Shown here piece after piece: positions 31,704-40,598 of a DNA stretch of 64,000 bases. The DNA lies in NCBI RefSeq assembly GCF_019947135.1, contig NZ_JAGSHT010000017.1, forward strand, positions 124,001 through 188,000, read 5' to 3'. The number at the start of each line of letters is the position of its first letter. Within the stretch, counting starts at the first letter, position 1. This DNA is from Occultella gossypii. Lineage in GTDB: Bacteria > Actinomycetota > Actinomycetes > Actinomycetales > Beutenbergiaceae. The notes under the pieces are model-generated. The model saw nothing but the letters and a program-made list of their open reading frames with translations. It did not search any database and was not told where the DNA came from. Both the position numbers and the translations under genes were made by a program.

Positions 31704-32516
31704 CTACTTGATGGCGCCGGTGATCCCCTGGGCGAACGCACGCTGTAGCACCAGGAACAGGACCATCGTCGGGAGCGACGTCAGCAGCACCGCGAGCATG
31801 AGCACGCCGTAGTCCGTGACGTAGCCGGAGGTCAGGTTCGAGATCAGCATCGGCATGGTCTGGAACGCCTCGTTGATGAGGATGACCTTGGGCCAGAGGA
31901 AGTTGTTCCACGCGGTCATGAAGATGACGACCGCGGCCGCGGCATAGGTGGAGCGCATCGTCGGGATGAAGATCCGCAGGAAGATGCCCAGCTCCCGCAG
32001 CCCGTCGATCCGGGCGGCCTCGACGATCTCGTGCGGGAAGGACCGCGCCGCCTGCCGGAACAGCAGGATGATGAACGGCACCGAGATCGCCGGGAGGATC
32101 ACCGCGATCGTTGTGCTGGTCAGTCCGAAGTCCGCGAACATCCGGAACAGCGGGATCATGGTCGCCGCGAACGGGATCATCATCGCCAGCAGCAGCACCC
32201 CCATCAGACGGTCCTTGTTCCTGGAGTGGAAGACCTCGAACCCGTACCCGGCGATCGAGCACACCAGCAGCGACAGCGCCGTGGTCCCGACCGCGTTGAG
32301 CGTCGAGTTCCACATCGCGGCACCGAGGTCCTGGGCGGCGAGCAGCTTGTTGAGGTTCTCCACCAGCTGGCCGCCCGGCAGCAGTCGCGACCCCAGGACG
32401 TCCTGGCTCGTATTGGTCGCGGAGACCACCATGAAGTACAGCGGGAAGACCGAAGCGAGGGCGGCCACGGTCAGGAACACGAGGCTGGGCACGCTGCGCA
32501 TCGAACGCCTAGTCAC
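31704..32516 (-). CDS. ABC sugar-importer permease, MalG type (third importer)
   Basis: I place the start at the GTG at 32516 because AAGGTGG lies nine bases upstream. A GTG at 32525 and an ATG at 32501 are in the same frame. The product of about 270 residues has six membrane segments, the EAA loop EAARIDGLRELGIFLRIFIP and the typical C-terminal QGITGAIK. It overlaps the preceding permease gene by a few bases. Confidence 0.9.
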   Translation of the reverse strand: MTRRSMRSVPSLVFLTVAALASVFPLYFMVVSATNTSQDVLGSRLLPGGQLVENLNKLLAAQDLGAAMWNSTLNAVGTTALSLLVCSIAGYGFEVFHSRNKDRLMGVLLLAMMIPFAATMIPLFRMFADFGLTSTTIAVILPAISVPFIILLFRQAARSFPHEIVEAARIDGLRELGIFLRIFIPTMRSTYAAAAVVIFMTAWNNFLWPKVILINEAFQTMPMLISNLTSGYVTDYGVLMLAVLLTSLPTMVLFLVLQRAFAQGITGAIK

Positions 32517-33462
32517 GCTTGTCACCCACCTTCAGCTGGATGGCCGCGAGCAACGCGACGATGACGAGGATCACGTAGGAGATCGCGGCGGCGTACCCGA
32601 AGTTCGGGTTCTGCACGAAGGACACCTCGTATAGGTAGTGCGACACGGACATCGAGGTGTACGCGGGTCCGCCCGCGGTGAGGTTGTACGACTCGTCGAA
32701 GAGCTGGATTGTCCCGTTCGTCGACATGATCGCGGTCAGCAGGATCATCGGCTTCAGTTGCGGGAGCGTGACGTACCAGAACGTCTTGACGGCGTTGGCA
32801 CCGTCGACCTTCGCCGCCTCGATGGTGGAGTGGTCGATGTTCTGCAGACCGGCGAGGTAGAAGACCATGTTGTAGCCGGTCCAGCGCCAGAGCAGCCCGA
32901 TGATGATCACGAACTGGGCCGTCTGGGTCTGACCGAGCCAGTTGATCGGCGAATCGATCAGGTTCATCCCGGTCAGCACGTCGTTCACCAGCCCGTCGGT
33001 GGCGAACATCGTCCGGAACACGAGCGCGTAGGACACGAGCGAGACGGCACACGGCAGGAAGATCGCGGTGCGCCACATACCCTTGAACCGCAGTCGTGGG
33101 TTGTTCAGGATGTTGGCCAGGACGAGCGCCAGCACCAGCATGATCGGCACCTGGATGACGAGGTAGAGCAGCGTGGTACGCAGGGTCATCCAGAACGTCT
33201 GGTCGGCCAGCATGCGCTGGTAGTTGAACCAGAGCGGCTCGGCGAAGGACAGCTGGGCACCGCGCCCGGTCTGCAGCGACAGGATGAACGCCTGGAACAT
33301 CGGCCAGAAGTTCATCACCAGGATGAGCAGCGCGGCGGGCAGCAGGAACACCCAGCCGGTCAGTGAGCGCCGCCCGCCCAGACTCGAGAAGCCGCGTCCC
33401 GACGGCGGCCGCTCGTCCTGATGGTCCGGCGCGGGAACCACGGGGGTGAGTTGGGTTGACAT
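32509..33462 (-). CDS. ABC sugar-importer permease, MalF type (third importer)
   Basis: I start at the ATG at 33462, which follows GAGGA; the longer open frame to 33924 runs into the binding-protein gene. The 317-residue protein has six membrane segments and the EAA loop EAAKVDGANAVKTFWYVTLP. A strong hairpin separates it from the binding-protein gene, a common way to keep binding protein in excess. Confidence 0.92.
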   Translation of the reverse strand: MSTQLTPVVPAPDHQDERPPSGRGFSSLGGRRSLTGWVFLLPAALLILVMNFWPMFQAFILSLQTGRGAQLSFAEPLWFNYQRMLADQTFWMTLRTTLLYLVIQVPIMLVLALVLANILNNPRLRFKGMWRTAIFLPCAVSLVSYALVFRTMFATDGLVNDVLTGMNLIDSPINWLGQTQTAQFVIIIGLLWRWTGYNMVFYLAGLQNIDHSTIEAAKVDGANAVKTFWYVTLPQLKPMILLTAIMSTNGTIQLFDESYNLTAGGPAYTSMSVSHYLYEVSFVQNPNFGYAAAISYVILVIVALLAAIQLKVGDKRD

Positions 33463-33486
33463 CGTGAGTCCTCGTTTCGTTCGCGG

Positions 33487-33513
33487 GAGGGGGCCGGCAC
33501 GGCCGGCCCCCTC
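33487..33513 (-). terminator. Strong stem-loop between binding-protein and permease genes
   Basis: GAGGGGGCCGGC (33487-33498) and GCCGGCCCCCTC (33502-33513) form a perfect 12-bp stem with a three-base loop. It lies 14 bases after the binding-protein stop and 24 bases before the permease start, so it is probably a partial terminator or 3'-end stabiliser. Confidence 0.6.
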
Positions 33514-33526
33514 GGTGCAGGGTCGG

Positions 33527-34840
33527 CTACTGCATCGCGAACTCGACGGTGGCCTGCGCCTCGGCCAGGGCCGATTCGGGGTCAGCACCGTTGAGGATGT
33601 TCGTGATCGCGGCACTGACGGCGTCGCGACCCTCGTAGTAGTACGCGCCGGTGTTGACGCTCGGCACCTGCGCGCCGAACTCGACGGCGAGCTGGAAGAC
33701 GGGCTGGTCGGCGAAGAACGGGTGCGGCTCGGCGTAGACGTCGGACTCGCTCGCCGGGATCCAGTTCGCGATCGCGCCGGACGACGGCAGGATCGTGTCG
33801 TAGAACTCCGTGGACCCCGCGAAGGTGGCGCCGAGGAAGTCGGCTGCCAGCTCCGTGTTCGCGTTGGAGCTGACCACCCAGGACGAACCGCCGTTGGCCG
33901 AGTAGTTCGTCGCCTCGCCAACACCGTCGAGGCTCGGCAGGTTGGTGATATTCCACAGACCGGACTGGTCCGCGGCGGTCTGGATCGAACCCAGGATCCA
34001 GACGCCGTTGATGGTCCCCGCGACGTTCGAGTTCACGAACGTGCCGATGTACTCGTCCCACGAGTTGACCTCGACCAGCACCCCGCTCTCCACCAGGCGG
34101 GTGTAGACGTCGATGGCCTGCAGGAGTGCATCATTGTCGGTGATCGTCGGGTTGCCATCGGCGTCGAACAGGCTGCCGCCGGTGCTCTGCAGGATCATCG
34201 TGATCAGGTCGGACTCGCCGGCCGTGCCGGACAGCAGCGGCTTGCCCGTCTGGGCCAGGATGTCCTCGCCGTTCGCGATGAACTCGTCCCAGGTGATGTC
34301 GGTGAAGTCCTCGATCGTGTAGCCCGCCTCGGCCAGGATGTCGGTACGCAGTGCGGTCACCGCGGCGCCGTTGTCGAACGGCACGCCGTAGTTGTCACCC
34401 TCGGTCGTGGAGAAGGCGACGACCGACTCCGGGAACTCCGCGAAGTCGATGCCCGAGTCGGTGATGGCGGTGAACAGTTCGGGGTAGTTGATCAGGTTCT
34501 TCTGGAACGCGTTGTTCTGCATCAGGAAGATGTCCGGGAGCTCCTCCAGCTCACCCGTCTGCGCGAGCGTCGTGAGCTTGGTCTGGATGTCCTCCCAGGG
34601 CGTCTCGATCACCTCGACCGTGACGTCCGGATTGTCCTGGGCGTAGATCGTCGCGGCTTCGTTCATCGCATAGACGTTGAACGCGGGGTCCCAGGCCCAC
34701 ACGGTGAGGGTCTGGTCGTCGCCGTCGTCCCCGCCGCCACCACCACCGTCGTTCGAGCCGGAGCCGCCACCACAGGCGGCCAGTGCCAGCGTGATCGTGG
34801 CCACGCCGGCCACGGACGCGAGTGTCATCTTCTTACGCAT
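33527..34840 (-). CDS. ABC sugar-importer substrate-binding lipoprotein (third importer)
   Basis: I start at the ATG at 34840, preceded by AAGGA; the frame continues to 35074 without support. The 437-residue protein has a lipoprotein signal (LAAC with Cys23), an unusually long Gly/Asp linker and a family 1 solute-binding domain (TVWAWDPAFNVYAMNEAATI). No catabolic enzyme is in this operon, so the ligand is unknown. Control by the divergent LacI at 35275 is likely. Confidence 0.92.
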   Translation of the reverse strand: MRKKMTLASVAGVATITLALAACGGGSGSNDGGGGGGDDGDDQTLTVWAWDPAFNVYAMNEAATIYAQDNPDVTVEVIETPWEDIQTKLTTLAQTGELEELPDIFLMQNNAFQKNLINYPELFTAITDSGIDFAEFPESVVAFSTTEGDNYGVPFDNGAAVTALRTDILAEAGYTIEDFTDITWDEFIANGEDILAQTGKPLLSGTAGESDLITMILQSTGGSLFDADGNPTITDNDALLQAIDVYTRLVESGVLVEVNSWDEYIGTFVNSNVAGTINGVWILGSIQTAADQSGLWNITNLPSLDGVGEATNYSANGGSSWVVSSNANTELAADFLGATFAGSTEFYDTILPSSGAIANWIPASESDVYAEPHPFFADQPVFQLAVEFGAQVPSVNTGAYYYEGRDAVSAAITNILNGADPESALAEAQATVEFAMQ

Positions 34841-35137
34841 CGGATACAAGTCCTTCGTTGGCCGTATCGCACCGAGGTACGGTTCGGTGCATCCCCCGGA
34901 AGGCGGCGCCGCCCTCCGATCATGTGCTCCCGTTGTGGACCCACCCACAGGTACCGCCGGGAGTTCCCGGCGGCCGGCTGCCCACGAACCGGTGTGCGCT
35001 TCGTCGCGCGTTCTCCTCATCTCTGAAGTGAGTGCCCTGGGCACCGTCCATCCGGGTCGCGACCGACATGGCATGCCGGTCGCCGTCGGCGCTCGGCATC
35101 CGTTCCCGGTCGGACCTCGATGTCGGGCGCCCAGAAT

Positions 35138-35149
35138 GTTGACGTCAAC
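35138..35149 (-). promoter_or_regulatory. Perfect LacI-type palindrome before the third importer
   Basis: GTTGACGTCAAC is a perfect 12-bp palindrome with the central ACGT typical of one LacI operator class. It includes a minus-strand TTGACG that could be the -35 box for the binding-protein gene. The flanked form GAATGTTGACGTCA recurs at 35236-35249. I see no gene elsewhere in the 434-base gap 34841-35274. Confidence 0.6.
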
Positions 35150-35235
35150 TTAGCACCGCCCCACGGTGCCTTGTCATCCTGTTCGCCATTACGCTCTGGT
35201 AACAATCGGACCGTCGGTGTTCATCACGTCGATTC

Positions 35236-35266
35236 GAATGTTGACGTCACCATGCGCCACTAGACT
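35236..35266 (+). promoter_or_regulatory. Second LacI-type operator and promoter of the LacI gene
   Basis: GAATGTTGACGTCACC repeats the sequence of the upstream operator with one mismatch in the palindrome. TAGACT (35261-35266) lies eight bases before the ATG at 35275, so the LacI transcript has little or no leader. The site fits autoregulation. Confidence 0.6.
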
Positions 35267-35274
35267 GGATCCTC

Positions 35275-36312
35275 ATGGTGAGCAACAGGGGCTCGCGGCC
35301 GAGGAGTCGCGGCCCCTCGATCGAAGATGTGGCCGGCCTCGCGGGCGTCTCCGCTCAGACCGTCTCGCGCGTCGCGAACGAGGCCGACAACGTCCGCCCG
35401 GCAACCCGGGAGCGGGTGCTCCAGGCCATGGACCGGTTGGGCTACACCCCGAACCGCGCCGCCCGGGCCCTACGCAACGGCGCCTTCGGTTCGATCGGGC
35501 TGATCGCGCGCACGTTCGCCCGCACCGGCGAGGCCCTGACGACCCAGTCGGTCGTCGAGGCCGCCGAGGCGCAGGGCTATTCGGTCACGCTGCTCGCGGT
35601 CCGGGAGCCGGAGGCGAACGGTTGGCGGCACGCGGTGCAGCGACTGTCGCACCAGGCTGTCGACGGCCTCATCATCATCCGAGCCGAGGAGACGACGCCG
35701 GAGTCGTTCCTGCTGCCGCGCGGACTGCCGGTCGCGGTCTCGGACTCCCGGTTCATCGGCTACTACCCGGATGTCGGTGCCGACCAGGTGCAGGGCACCC
35801 GGGACGCGGTCGAGTATCTGCTCGGGCTCGGCCACCGCACCGTGCACCACCTCGCCGGCCCGGCGGACTCCGAGCCCGCCATGACGCGCAACGCGAGTTG
35901 GCACCGCACGCTGGAGGGCGCCGGCATCAGCCCGCCGGCAGTCTGGCGGGGGGACTGGACGGCTCAGTCCGGCTACGAGGCCGGCCGGGAGATCGTCGCC
36001 GACGCGTCGGTCACCGCTGTCTACGTGGCCAACGACGACATGGCACTGGGACTGCTGAGCGCTGCGCATGAGGCCGGCCGCCGCGTACCGGAGGATCTCT
36101 CCGTCATCGGGTTCGACGACATCGACCTCAGTAGGTTCGCACATCCCCCACTGACGACCGTGCGGCAGGACTTCGACCGCGCCGGACGTGAGCTCGTCCG
36201 GCTCGTGCTGCAGCAGCTCGCCGAACCCGGCAGCGTCCGCTACGACGAGCGCGTCCTGCTCCCGACCACCCTGATCGTCCGCGGCAGCACCGCGCCACCG
36301 CCTGCGCCCTGA
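35275..36312 (+). CDS. LacI-family repressor of the third importer
   Basis: The 345-residue protein has a basic N terminus (SNRGSRPRSRG), then the LacI helix-turn-helix (SIEDVAGLAGVSAQTVSRVA) and the sugar-binding domain with SVIGFDDIDLSRFAHPPLTT. It is divergent to the importer at 31704-34840, and two matching palindromes lie in the shared promoter. A hairpin at 36357-36397 follows it. Confidence 0.93.
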   Translation: MVSNRGSRPRSRGPSIEDVAGLAGVSAQTVSRVANEADNVRPATRERVLQAMDRLGYTPNRAARALRNGAFGSIGLIARTFARTGEALTTQSVVEAAEAQGYSVTLLAVREPEANGWRHAVQRLSHQAVDGLIIIRAEETTPESFLLPRGLPVAVSDSRFIGYYPDVGADQVQGTRDAVEYLLGLGHRTVHHLAGPADSEPAMTRNASWHRTLEGAGISPPAVWRGDWTAQSGYEAGREIVADASVTAVYVANDDMALGLLSAAHEAGRRVPEDLSVIGFDDIDLSRFAHPPLTTVRQDFDRAGRELVRLVLQQLAEPGSVRYDERVLLPTTLIVRGSTAPPPAP

Positions 36313-36356
36313 CCGGCGGGACGCTGCGCTCTCCCAGATCCCACGGGCCATCACGA

Positions 36357-36397
36357 GATGAGAGCCCCGCCCGAGAAACGTGGGCGAGGCTCTCATC
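36357..36397. terminator. Bidirectional terminator between LacI gene and tRNA-Ser
   Basis: GATGAGAGCC at 36357-36366 pairs with GGCTCTCATC ending at 36397, and the inner CGCCC/GGGCG extends the stem to about 15 bp around a GAGAAACGT loop. It begins five bases after the tRNA 3' end on the minus strand and 44 bases after the LacI stop on the plus strand. Confidence 0.75.
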
Positions 36398-36402
36398 TGC
36401 GG

Positions 36403-36490
36403 CGGTAGCGGTGGGATTTGAACCCACGGTGGGCTGTTGACCCACACAGCATTTCGAGTGCTGCACCTTCGGCCGCTCGGACACGCTACC
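36403..36490 (-). tRNA. tRNA-Ser (anticodon CGA)
   Basis: The minus strand folds as a class II tRNA. The acceptor stem is GGTAGCG/CGCTACC with discriminator G. The anticodon arm CAGCA-CTCGAAA-TGCTG gives anticodon CGA, which reads UCG. A long variable arm (GTGGGTCAACAGCCCAC region) and a T arm with GTGGGTTCAAATCCCAC follow. The long variable arm and G discriminator agree with serine identity. CCA is not encoded. Confidence 0.95.
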
Positions 36491-36578
36491 TGGCCGGGAC
36501 AGGTTACCCGGCCCGGACCCTCGCGCCCAAACCGGCTGCCCGTGGCCGCGCGCGAATCCGCCCCGTACGCTGGCGAAC

Positions 36579-37406
36579 GTGACCAATCCCACCTCGTCCA
36601 CGTTCGCCGACCTGGTGGAGTTGCTTGCGGGCAAGAAGTTCGCGGTCCTGACCGGCGCGGGGGTCTCGACCGACTCCGGGATCCCGGACTACCGCGGCCC
36701 GGACTCCCCACCGCGGACCCCGATGACCTACCAGCAGTTCGTCTCCGACGAGGGGTTCCGCCGGCACTACTGGGCCCGCAACCACGTGGGCTGGCGGCAC
36801 ATGCGCACGACCGTGCCGAATGCCGGCCACCGTGCTCTGGCCGAGCTCGAGGAGCGCGGGATCGTCCTCGGCGTCATCACCCAGAACGTGGACCTGCTGC
36901 ACGAGCGCGCCGGCTCGAAGCGGGTCATCGACCTGCACGGGCACTACAACGAGGTGAAGTGCCTGAACTGCGGAACCCTGTTCACCCGCGCGCAGGTGCA
37001 CGAGCGGCTGGACGCCCTCAACCCGCGCTTCACGGCCGATGTCGGGGACGTCGAGATCGCCCCGGACGCGGATGCCGTCATCGCCGCGACGGAGTCCTTC
37101 GTGATCGCCGACTGCCCTGTGTGCGGCGGCATGCTCAAGCCGAACATCGTCTACTTCGGCGAGAACGTCCCCAAGGAACGCGTGCACGCCGCATTCGAGC
37201 TCGTGGACGCGGGGCAGGCGCTGCTGGTGGCGGGCACGTCGCTGACCGTCATGTCCGGGCTCCGGTTCGTGCGGCACGCCCACCGCGAGGGCATGCCGGT
37301 CGGGATCGTCAACCGCGGCACCACCCGCGGCGACCCGTTGGCCGCCGTGAAGGTCGACGGCGGCGCGTCCGAGACGCTCGTGGCGTTGACCAGATCCCTG
37401 GGCTGA
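36579..37406 (+). CDS. Sir2-family NAD-dependent protein deacylase
   Basis: The start is a GTG at 36579, seven bases after TACGCT (36566-36571), so the mRNA is probably near-leaderless. The 275-residue protein shows the sirtuin motifs: GAGVSTDSGIPDYRG (27-40), TQNVD (101-105), catalytic His120 in DLHGHYNEV and a structural zinc site CLNC (128-131) and CPVC (179-182). It would remove acyl groups from protein lysines using NAD. Partners are unknown. Confidence 0.93.
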   Translation: MTNPTSSTFADLVELLAGKKFAVLTGAGVSTDSGIPDYRGPDSPPRTPMTYQQFVSDEGFRRHYWARNHVGWRHMRTTVPNAGHRALAELEERGIVLGVITQNVDLLHERAGSKRVIDLHGHYNEVKCLNCGTLFTRAQVHERLDALNPRFTADVGDVEIAPDADAVIAATESFVIADCPVCGGMLKPNIVYFGENVPKERVHAAFELVDAGQALLVAGTSLTVMSGLRFVRHAHREGMPVGIVNRGTTRGDPLAAVKVDGGASETLVALTRSLG

Positions 37407-37418
37407 GCCGGGCGAGGG

Positions 37419-38468
37419 TCAGCGGGCCGGGTCCGGATCGGGCGCGACCATCATGACCCGCTGCAGCGGCAGTGCCTCGGGGTTATGCTCACGCAGCCAG
37501 GTCGCGAGCTGCTCCCGGACCAGGCACTGCAGCACCCAGTCGTCGTCGGTGTTCGCCGTGGTGACCAGCACCCGGATGGTCAGCCGCTCGCCCTGCGCAT
37601 CGGTGACCAGGACCGATCGGGACCGGCCGTCCCACAGCTCGCTGGCGTCGACCGCCCGCTCGAACTCGGCGCGCAGGCCGGCCAGGTCCACGCGCCAGTC
37701 GAGCGACATCAGGAAGGTGCCCGTCACGCTGTCGCCGGTGCGGCTCCAGTTGATGAACGGCGTGGTGGTGAAGTAGGTGGATGGCAGCACCTTGTGGCGC
37801 TCGTCCCAGATGCTCACCACCACGTAGGACAGCGTGATGTCCTCGATGGTGCTCCAGGTGCCGTCGACCTCCACGACGTCCCCGATCCTGATCGCGTCGG
37901 TGAAGGCCAGCTGAAGTCCTGCGAACACGTTCCCCAGGCTGGTCTGGGCGGCGATCCCGATGACCACCGAGAGCACCCCCGCCGAGGCGAGGATCGTCGT
38001 CCCCACCCGTTCCACGCCCGGGAACGTGAGCAGCGCGAGGGCAGCGCCGATGACGACGAACACCACGCCCACCACGCGCCGCAGCAACTGCATCTGGGTC
38101 TGCGCGCGGCGCCGGCCGCGGTCGTCGGACTTGCGGGCGACCACGCGCCGCTGGACGTGCTCGAGCCACGCGAGCATGAGCGTCGCGGCGAACCAGACAG
38201 CCGCGAGGAGGACCGCGATCAGCAGGATATGCAGGGCGATGTCTCGGTACGTGCCGCGTTCGGCATTCGCAGCCACCGCCGTCCGGAGCGCGATTGAGAG
38301 CAGGAGGGCGCCGAACGGTCTGCGTACCCGCAGCCACGCGCGGCGGAGCCATGGGGTGCGGTGACCGACCCGGGTGAGCAGCAGATTGACGGCGAACAGG
38401 ACCAGGGCGACCGCACCCGCGGAGAGCGCGACGGCGATGATCCAGCTGAGGACGGGCCAGATTTCCAT
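37419..38468 (-). CDS. MscS-family mechanosensitive ion channel
   Basis: The 349-residue protein has hydrophobic segments at about 8-32, 75-104 and 130-150. The pore helix is the Gly/Ala-rich GVLSVVIGIAAQTSLGNVFAG, followed by the beta domain (FTDAIRIGDVVEVDGTWSTIEDI) that defines the MscS fold. It releases solutes during osmotic downshock. It ends 12 bases from the convergent sirtuin gene. A more specialised solute or cation role cannot be excluded. Confidence 0.9.
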   Translation of the reverse strand: MEIWPVLSWIIAVALSAGAVALVLFAVNLLLTRVGHRTPWLRRAWLRVRRPFGALLLSIALRTAVAANAERGTYRDIALHILLIAVLLAAVWFAATLMLAWLEHVQRRVVARKSDDRGRRRAQTQMQLLRRVVGVVFVVIGAALALLTFPGVERVGTTILASAGVLSVVIGIAAQTSLGNVFAGLQLAFTDAIRIGDVVEVDGTWSTIEDITLSYVVVSIWDERHKVLPSTYFTTTPFINWSRTGDSVTGTFLMSLDWRVDLAGLRAEFERAVDASELWDGRSRSVLVTDAQGERLTIRVLVTTANTDDDWVLQCLVREQLATWLREHNPEALPLQRVMMVAPDPDPAR

Positions 38469-38594
38469 CCCTCCGGTCTAGCAGAGGACCCTGGGCGCCT
38501 GCTGGGCGGCGATGACTTTCCGGCATGACTGGGGTCTTCCCTGTCACGGGCGCCGGAACCGCGGCGCCCGGGACCGACCCCCGGAGGCACAGAC

Positions 38595-39365
38595 ATGGAC
38601 ATCAGCGTCGACAGCATCATGATCGGCACCACGGACCCTGACCGCCTGCACGCCTGGTACACCGCCGCGCTCCCGCCGCGGGGCGACCACCGGGCCGGCC
38701 ACTACCGGATCCTCGACTACGGCGGCTTCTACCTGTTCATCGACGGCCGCGAGGACGTCCAGGCCGACCATCCGGATCCGGCCCGCACCCTGATCAACTT
38801 CGACGTGGACGACGCCCGCGCCGTCGCCGAGCGCGTCGACGCGGCCGGCGGCCGGTGGGTCGCGCCGCTGGAGGACCGGGACGGCAGCCTGTTCGGGACC
38901 GCGCAGGACCCCGACGGCAACTACGTCCAGATCGTCCAGCTCAGCCCGGCCGAGCTTGCCACGATGGAGGGTGGGCCACACACCAACCTGCCCACCGGCC
39001 TGCTGGCGTCACGGTCGTTCAGCGGGTTCGCGGCGCCGGACACGGCGGTCGCGGCGGCGTTCTACCGGGACGTGATCGGCCTGGAGGTCAGCGGCGAGCC
39101 CGGCGGGATCGTGAACCTCAGGCTGGGCAACCGCACGGTGATCATCTACCCCAAGCCCGACCATGTACCGGCGACCTACACGATCCTGAACCTGCCGTCC
39201 GTCGACATCGATTCGAGCGTGCGGGACCTGACCGCGCGCGGCGTGGTGTTCGAGACCTACGACGGGATGGATCAGGACGATCTGGGCATCCATCGTGGCG
39301 GTGGCCCCCTGATCGCGTGGTTCACCGACCCGGCGGGAAACATCGTGTCGGTGATCGAGGCCTGA
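38595..39365 (+). CDS. Two-domain VOC (glyoxalase-like) protein
   Basis: The ATG follows GGAGG by seven bases. The 256-residue protein contains two vicinal-oxygen-chelate domains, about 1-120 (ISVDSIMIGTTDPDRLHAWY to DPDGNYVQIVQL) and 135-256 (FAAPDTAVAAAFYRDVIGLE to DPAGNIVSVIEA). The family covers glyoxalases, dioxygenases and resistance proteins. The substrate is not predictable. No operon partner is evident. Confidence 0.85.
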   Translation: MDISVDSIMIGTTDPDRLHAWYTAALPPRGDHRAGHYRILDYGGFYLFIDGREDVQADHPDPARTLINFDVDDARAVAERVDAAGGRWVAPLEDRDGSLFGTAQDPDGNYVQIVQLSPAELATMEGGPHTNLPTGLLASRSFSGFAAPDTAVAAAFYRDVIGLEVSGEPGGIVNLRLGNRTVIIYPKPDHVPATYTILNLPSVDIDSSVRDLTARGVVFETYDGMDQDDLGIHRGGGPLIAWFTDPAGNIVSVIEA

Positions 39366-39380
39366 GCCGACGGCGCGGCG

Positions 39381-39899
39381 TCAGTGTCGCGGTCGGGGCG
39401 CCTCGTCGCTCCTCCCGCGCCGGGCGGCGAAGAACTCGGTGAGCAGCCGCGCACTCTCGTCGGCGCGCACTCCCCCGGTCACCTCGGCGCGGTGGTTGAG
39501 CCGGGAGTCGCGGACCACGTCCCGGGTGGACCCGCAGGCGCCGGCCTTCTCGTCCCAGGCGCCGAGCACCACCCGGGCCACCCGGGCGAGCACGATCGCG
39601 CCCGCGCACATGGTGCAGGGCTCCAGGGTGACCACCAGCGTGCAGTCGTCCAGGCGCCAGCGACCGCGCCCCAGCCCCGCCGCGCGCAGGGCGAGGATCT
39701 CCGCATGAGCGGTGGGATCGCCGTCGGCCTCCCGCCTATTGTGCGCGACCGCGAGCACCTCGCCGTCGCCGGAGACCAGCACGGCGCCCACCGGCACGTC
39801 GCCGTCGGCCGCGGCCCGCCGGGCCTCGTCGAGGGCCAGGCCCATCAGGGCGTGCTCGGACGCGGCGGCAGCGCCGGGGGCTGACTGGGGCGAGTTCAT
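39381..39899 (-). CDS. tadA: tRNA-specific adenosine deaminase
   Basis: The 172-residue protein has the TadA zinc site and catalytic residues: HAE (His65, Glu67) and PCTMC (Cys95, Cys98). [16 protein letters not shown] and the C-terminal [10 protein letters not shown] also fit. It converts A34 to inosine in tRNA-Arg(ACG). The start is uncertain: AGGAGGTG abuts the ATG at 39899 with only two bases between, a GTG lies at 39902 and the next in-frame ATG is at residue 19. It is divergent to upp. Confidence 0.9.
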   Translation of the reverse strand: MNSPQSAPGAAAASEHALMGLALDEARRAAADGDVPVGAVLVSGDGEVLAVAHNRREADGDPTAHAEILALRAAGLGRGRWRLDDCTLVVTLEPCTMCAGAIVLARVARVVLGAWDEKAGACGSTRDVVRDSRLNHRAEVTGGVRADESARLLTEFFAARRGRSDEAPRPRH

Positions 39900-39952
39900 C
39901 ACCTCCTAGTGTGGTGCAGCGGCCGCGACATCGGGGCCGCTACATTGACATC

Positions 39953-40591
39953 ATGCGCCTCCACGTCGCCGAGCACCCGCTGATCGCCCACAAGCTGACC
40001 GTGTTGCGCGACGTGCGCACGCCGTCTCCGTTGTTCCGCCAGCTCACCGAGGAACTCGTGACCCTGCTGGCGTACGAGGCCACCCGCGAGATCCGCACCG
40101 AGTCGTGGGAGATCACCACCCCGGTGACGGAAACGGTCGGTACCAAGCTCGCCGAACCGCGCCCGATCGTGGTGCCGATCCTGCGCGCCGGCCTGGGCAT
40201 GCTCGAGGGCATGACCCGGTTGCTGCCGACCGCGGAGGTCGGGTTCCTGGGCCTGCAGCGCAACGAGGAGACGCTCGAGGCGGTCACCTACGCGAACCGG
40301 TTGCCGGACGACCTCTCCGGGCGACAGTGCTACGTGCTCGATCCGATGCTCGCCACCGGCGGCACCCTGGTCGCCGCGATCGAGTACCTGTTCGAGCGCG
40401 GTGCCCGGGACGTCACCGCCGTCACCCTGCTCGCCGCCCCGGAAGGGCTGCGCAACGTGCAGGAGGCCATCGGGGACCGCGCCGACGTGACCATCGTGAC
40501 GGCCGCCGTCGACGAGCGTCTGAACTCCAAGGGCTACATCGTGCCCGGCCTCGGCGACGCCGGCGACCGCCTCTACGGCGTCGTCGACTGA
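39953..40591 (+). CDS. upp: Uracil phosphoribosyltransferase
   Basis: I start at the ATG at 39953, which lies six bases after TACATT (39941-39946) and so is probably the first base of a leaderless mRNA. The 212-residue protein begins [20 protein letters not shown] and has the PRPP loop DPMLATGGT at 130-138, as well as the late [16 protein letters not shown] uracil-binding segment. It salvages uracil to UMP. It is divergent to tadA. Confidence 0.95.
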   Translation: MRLHVAEHPLIAHKLTVLRDVRTPSPLFRQLTEELVTLLAYEATREIRTESWEITTPVTETVGTKLAEPRPIVVPILRAGLGMLEGMTRLLPTAEVGFLGLQRNEETLEAVTYANRLPDDLSGRQCYVLDPMLATGGTLVAAIEYLFERGARDVTAVTLLAAPEGLRNVQEAIGDRADVTIVTAAVDERLNSKGYIVPGLGDAGDRLYGVVD

Positions 40592-40598
40592 CGCCGAC

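Noticed and set aside
33446-35026. 526-residue plus-strand frame opposite the third binding protein
   Set aside because: Arg/Val/Gly-rich shadow; the minus-strand gene has a lipoprotein signal and family motifs.
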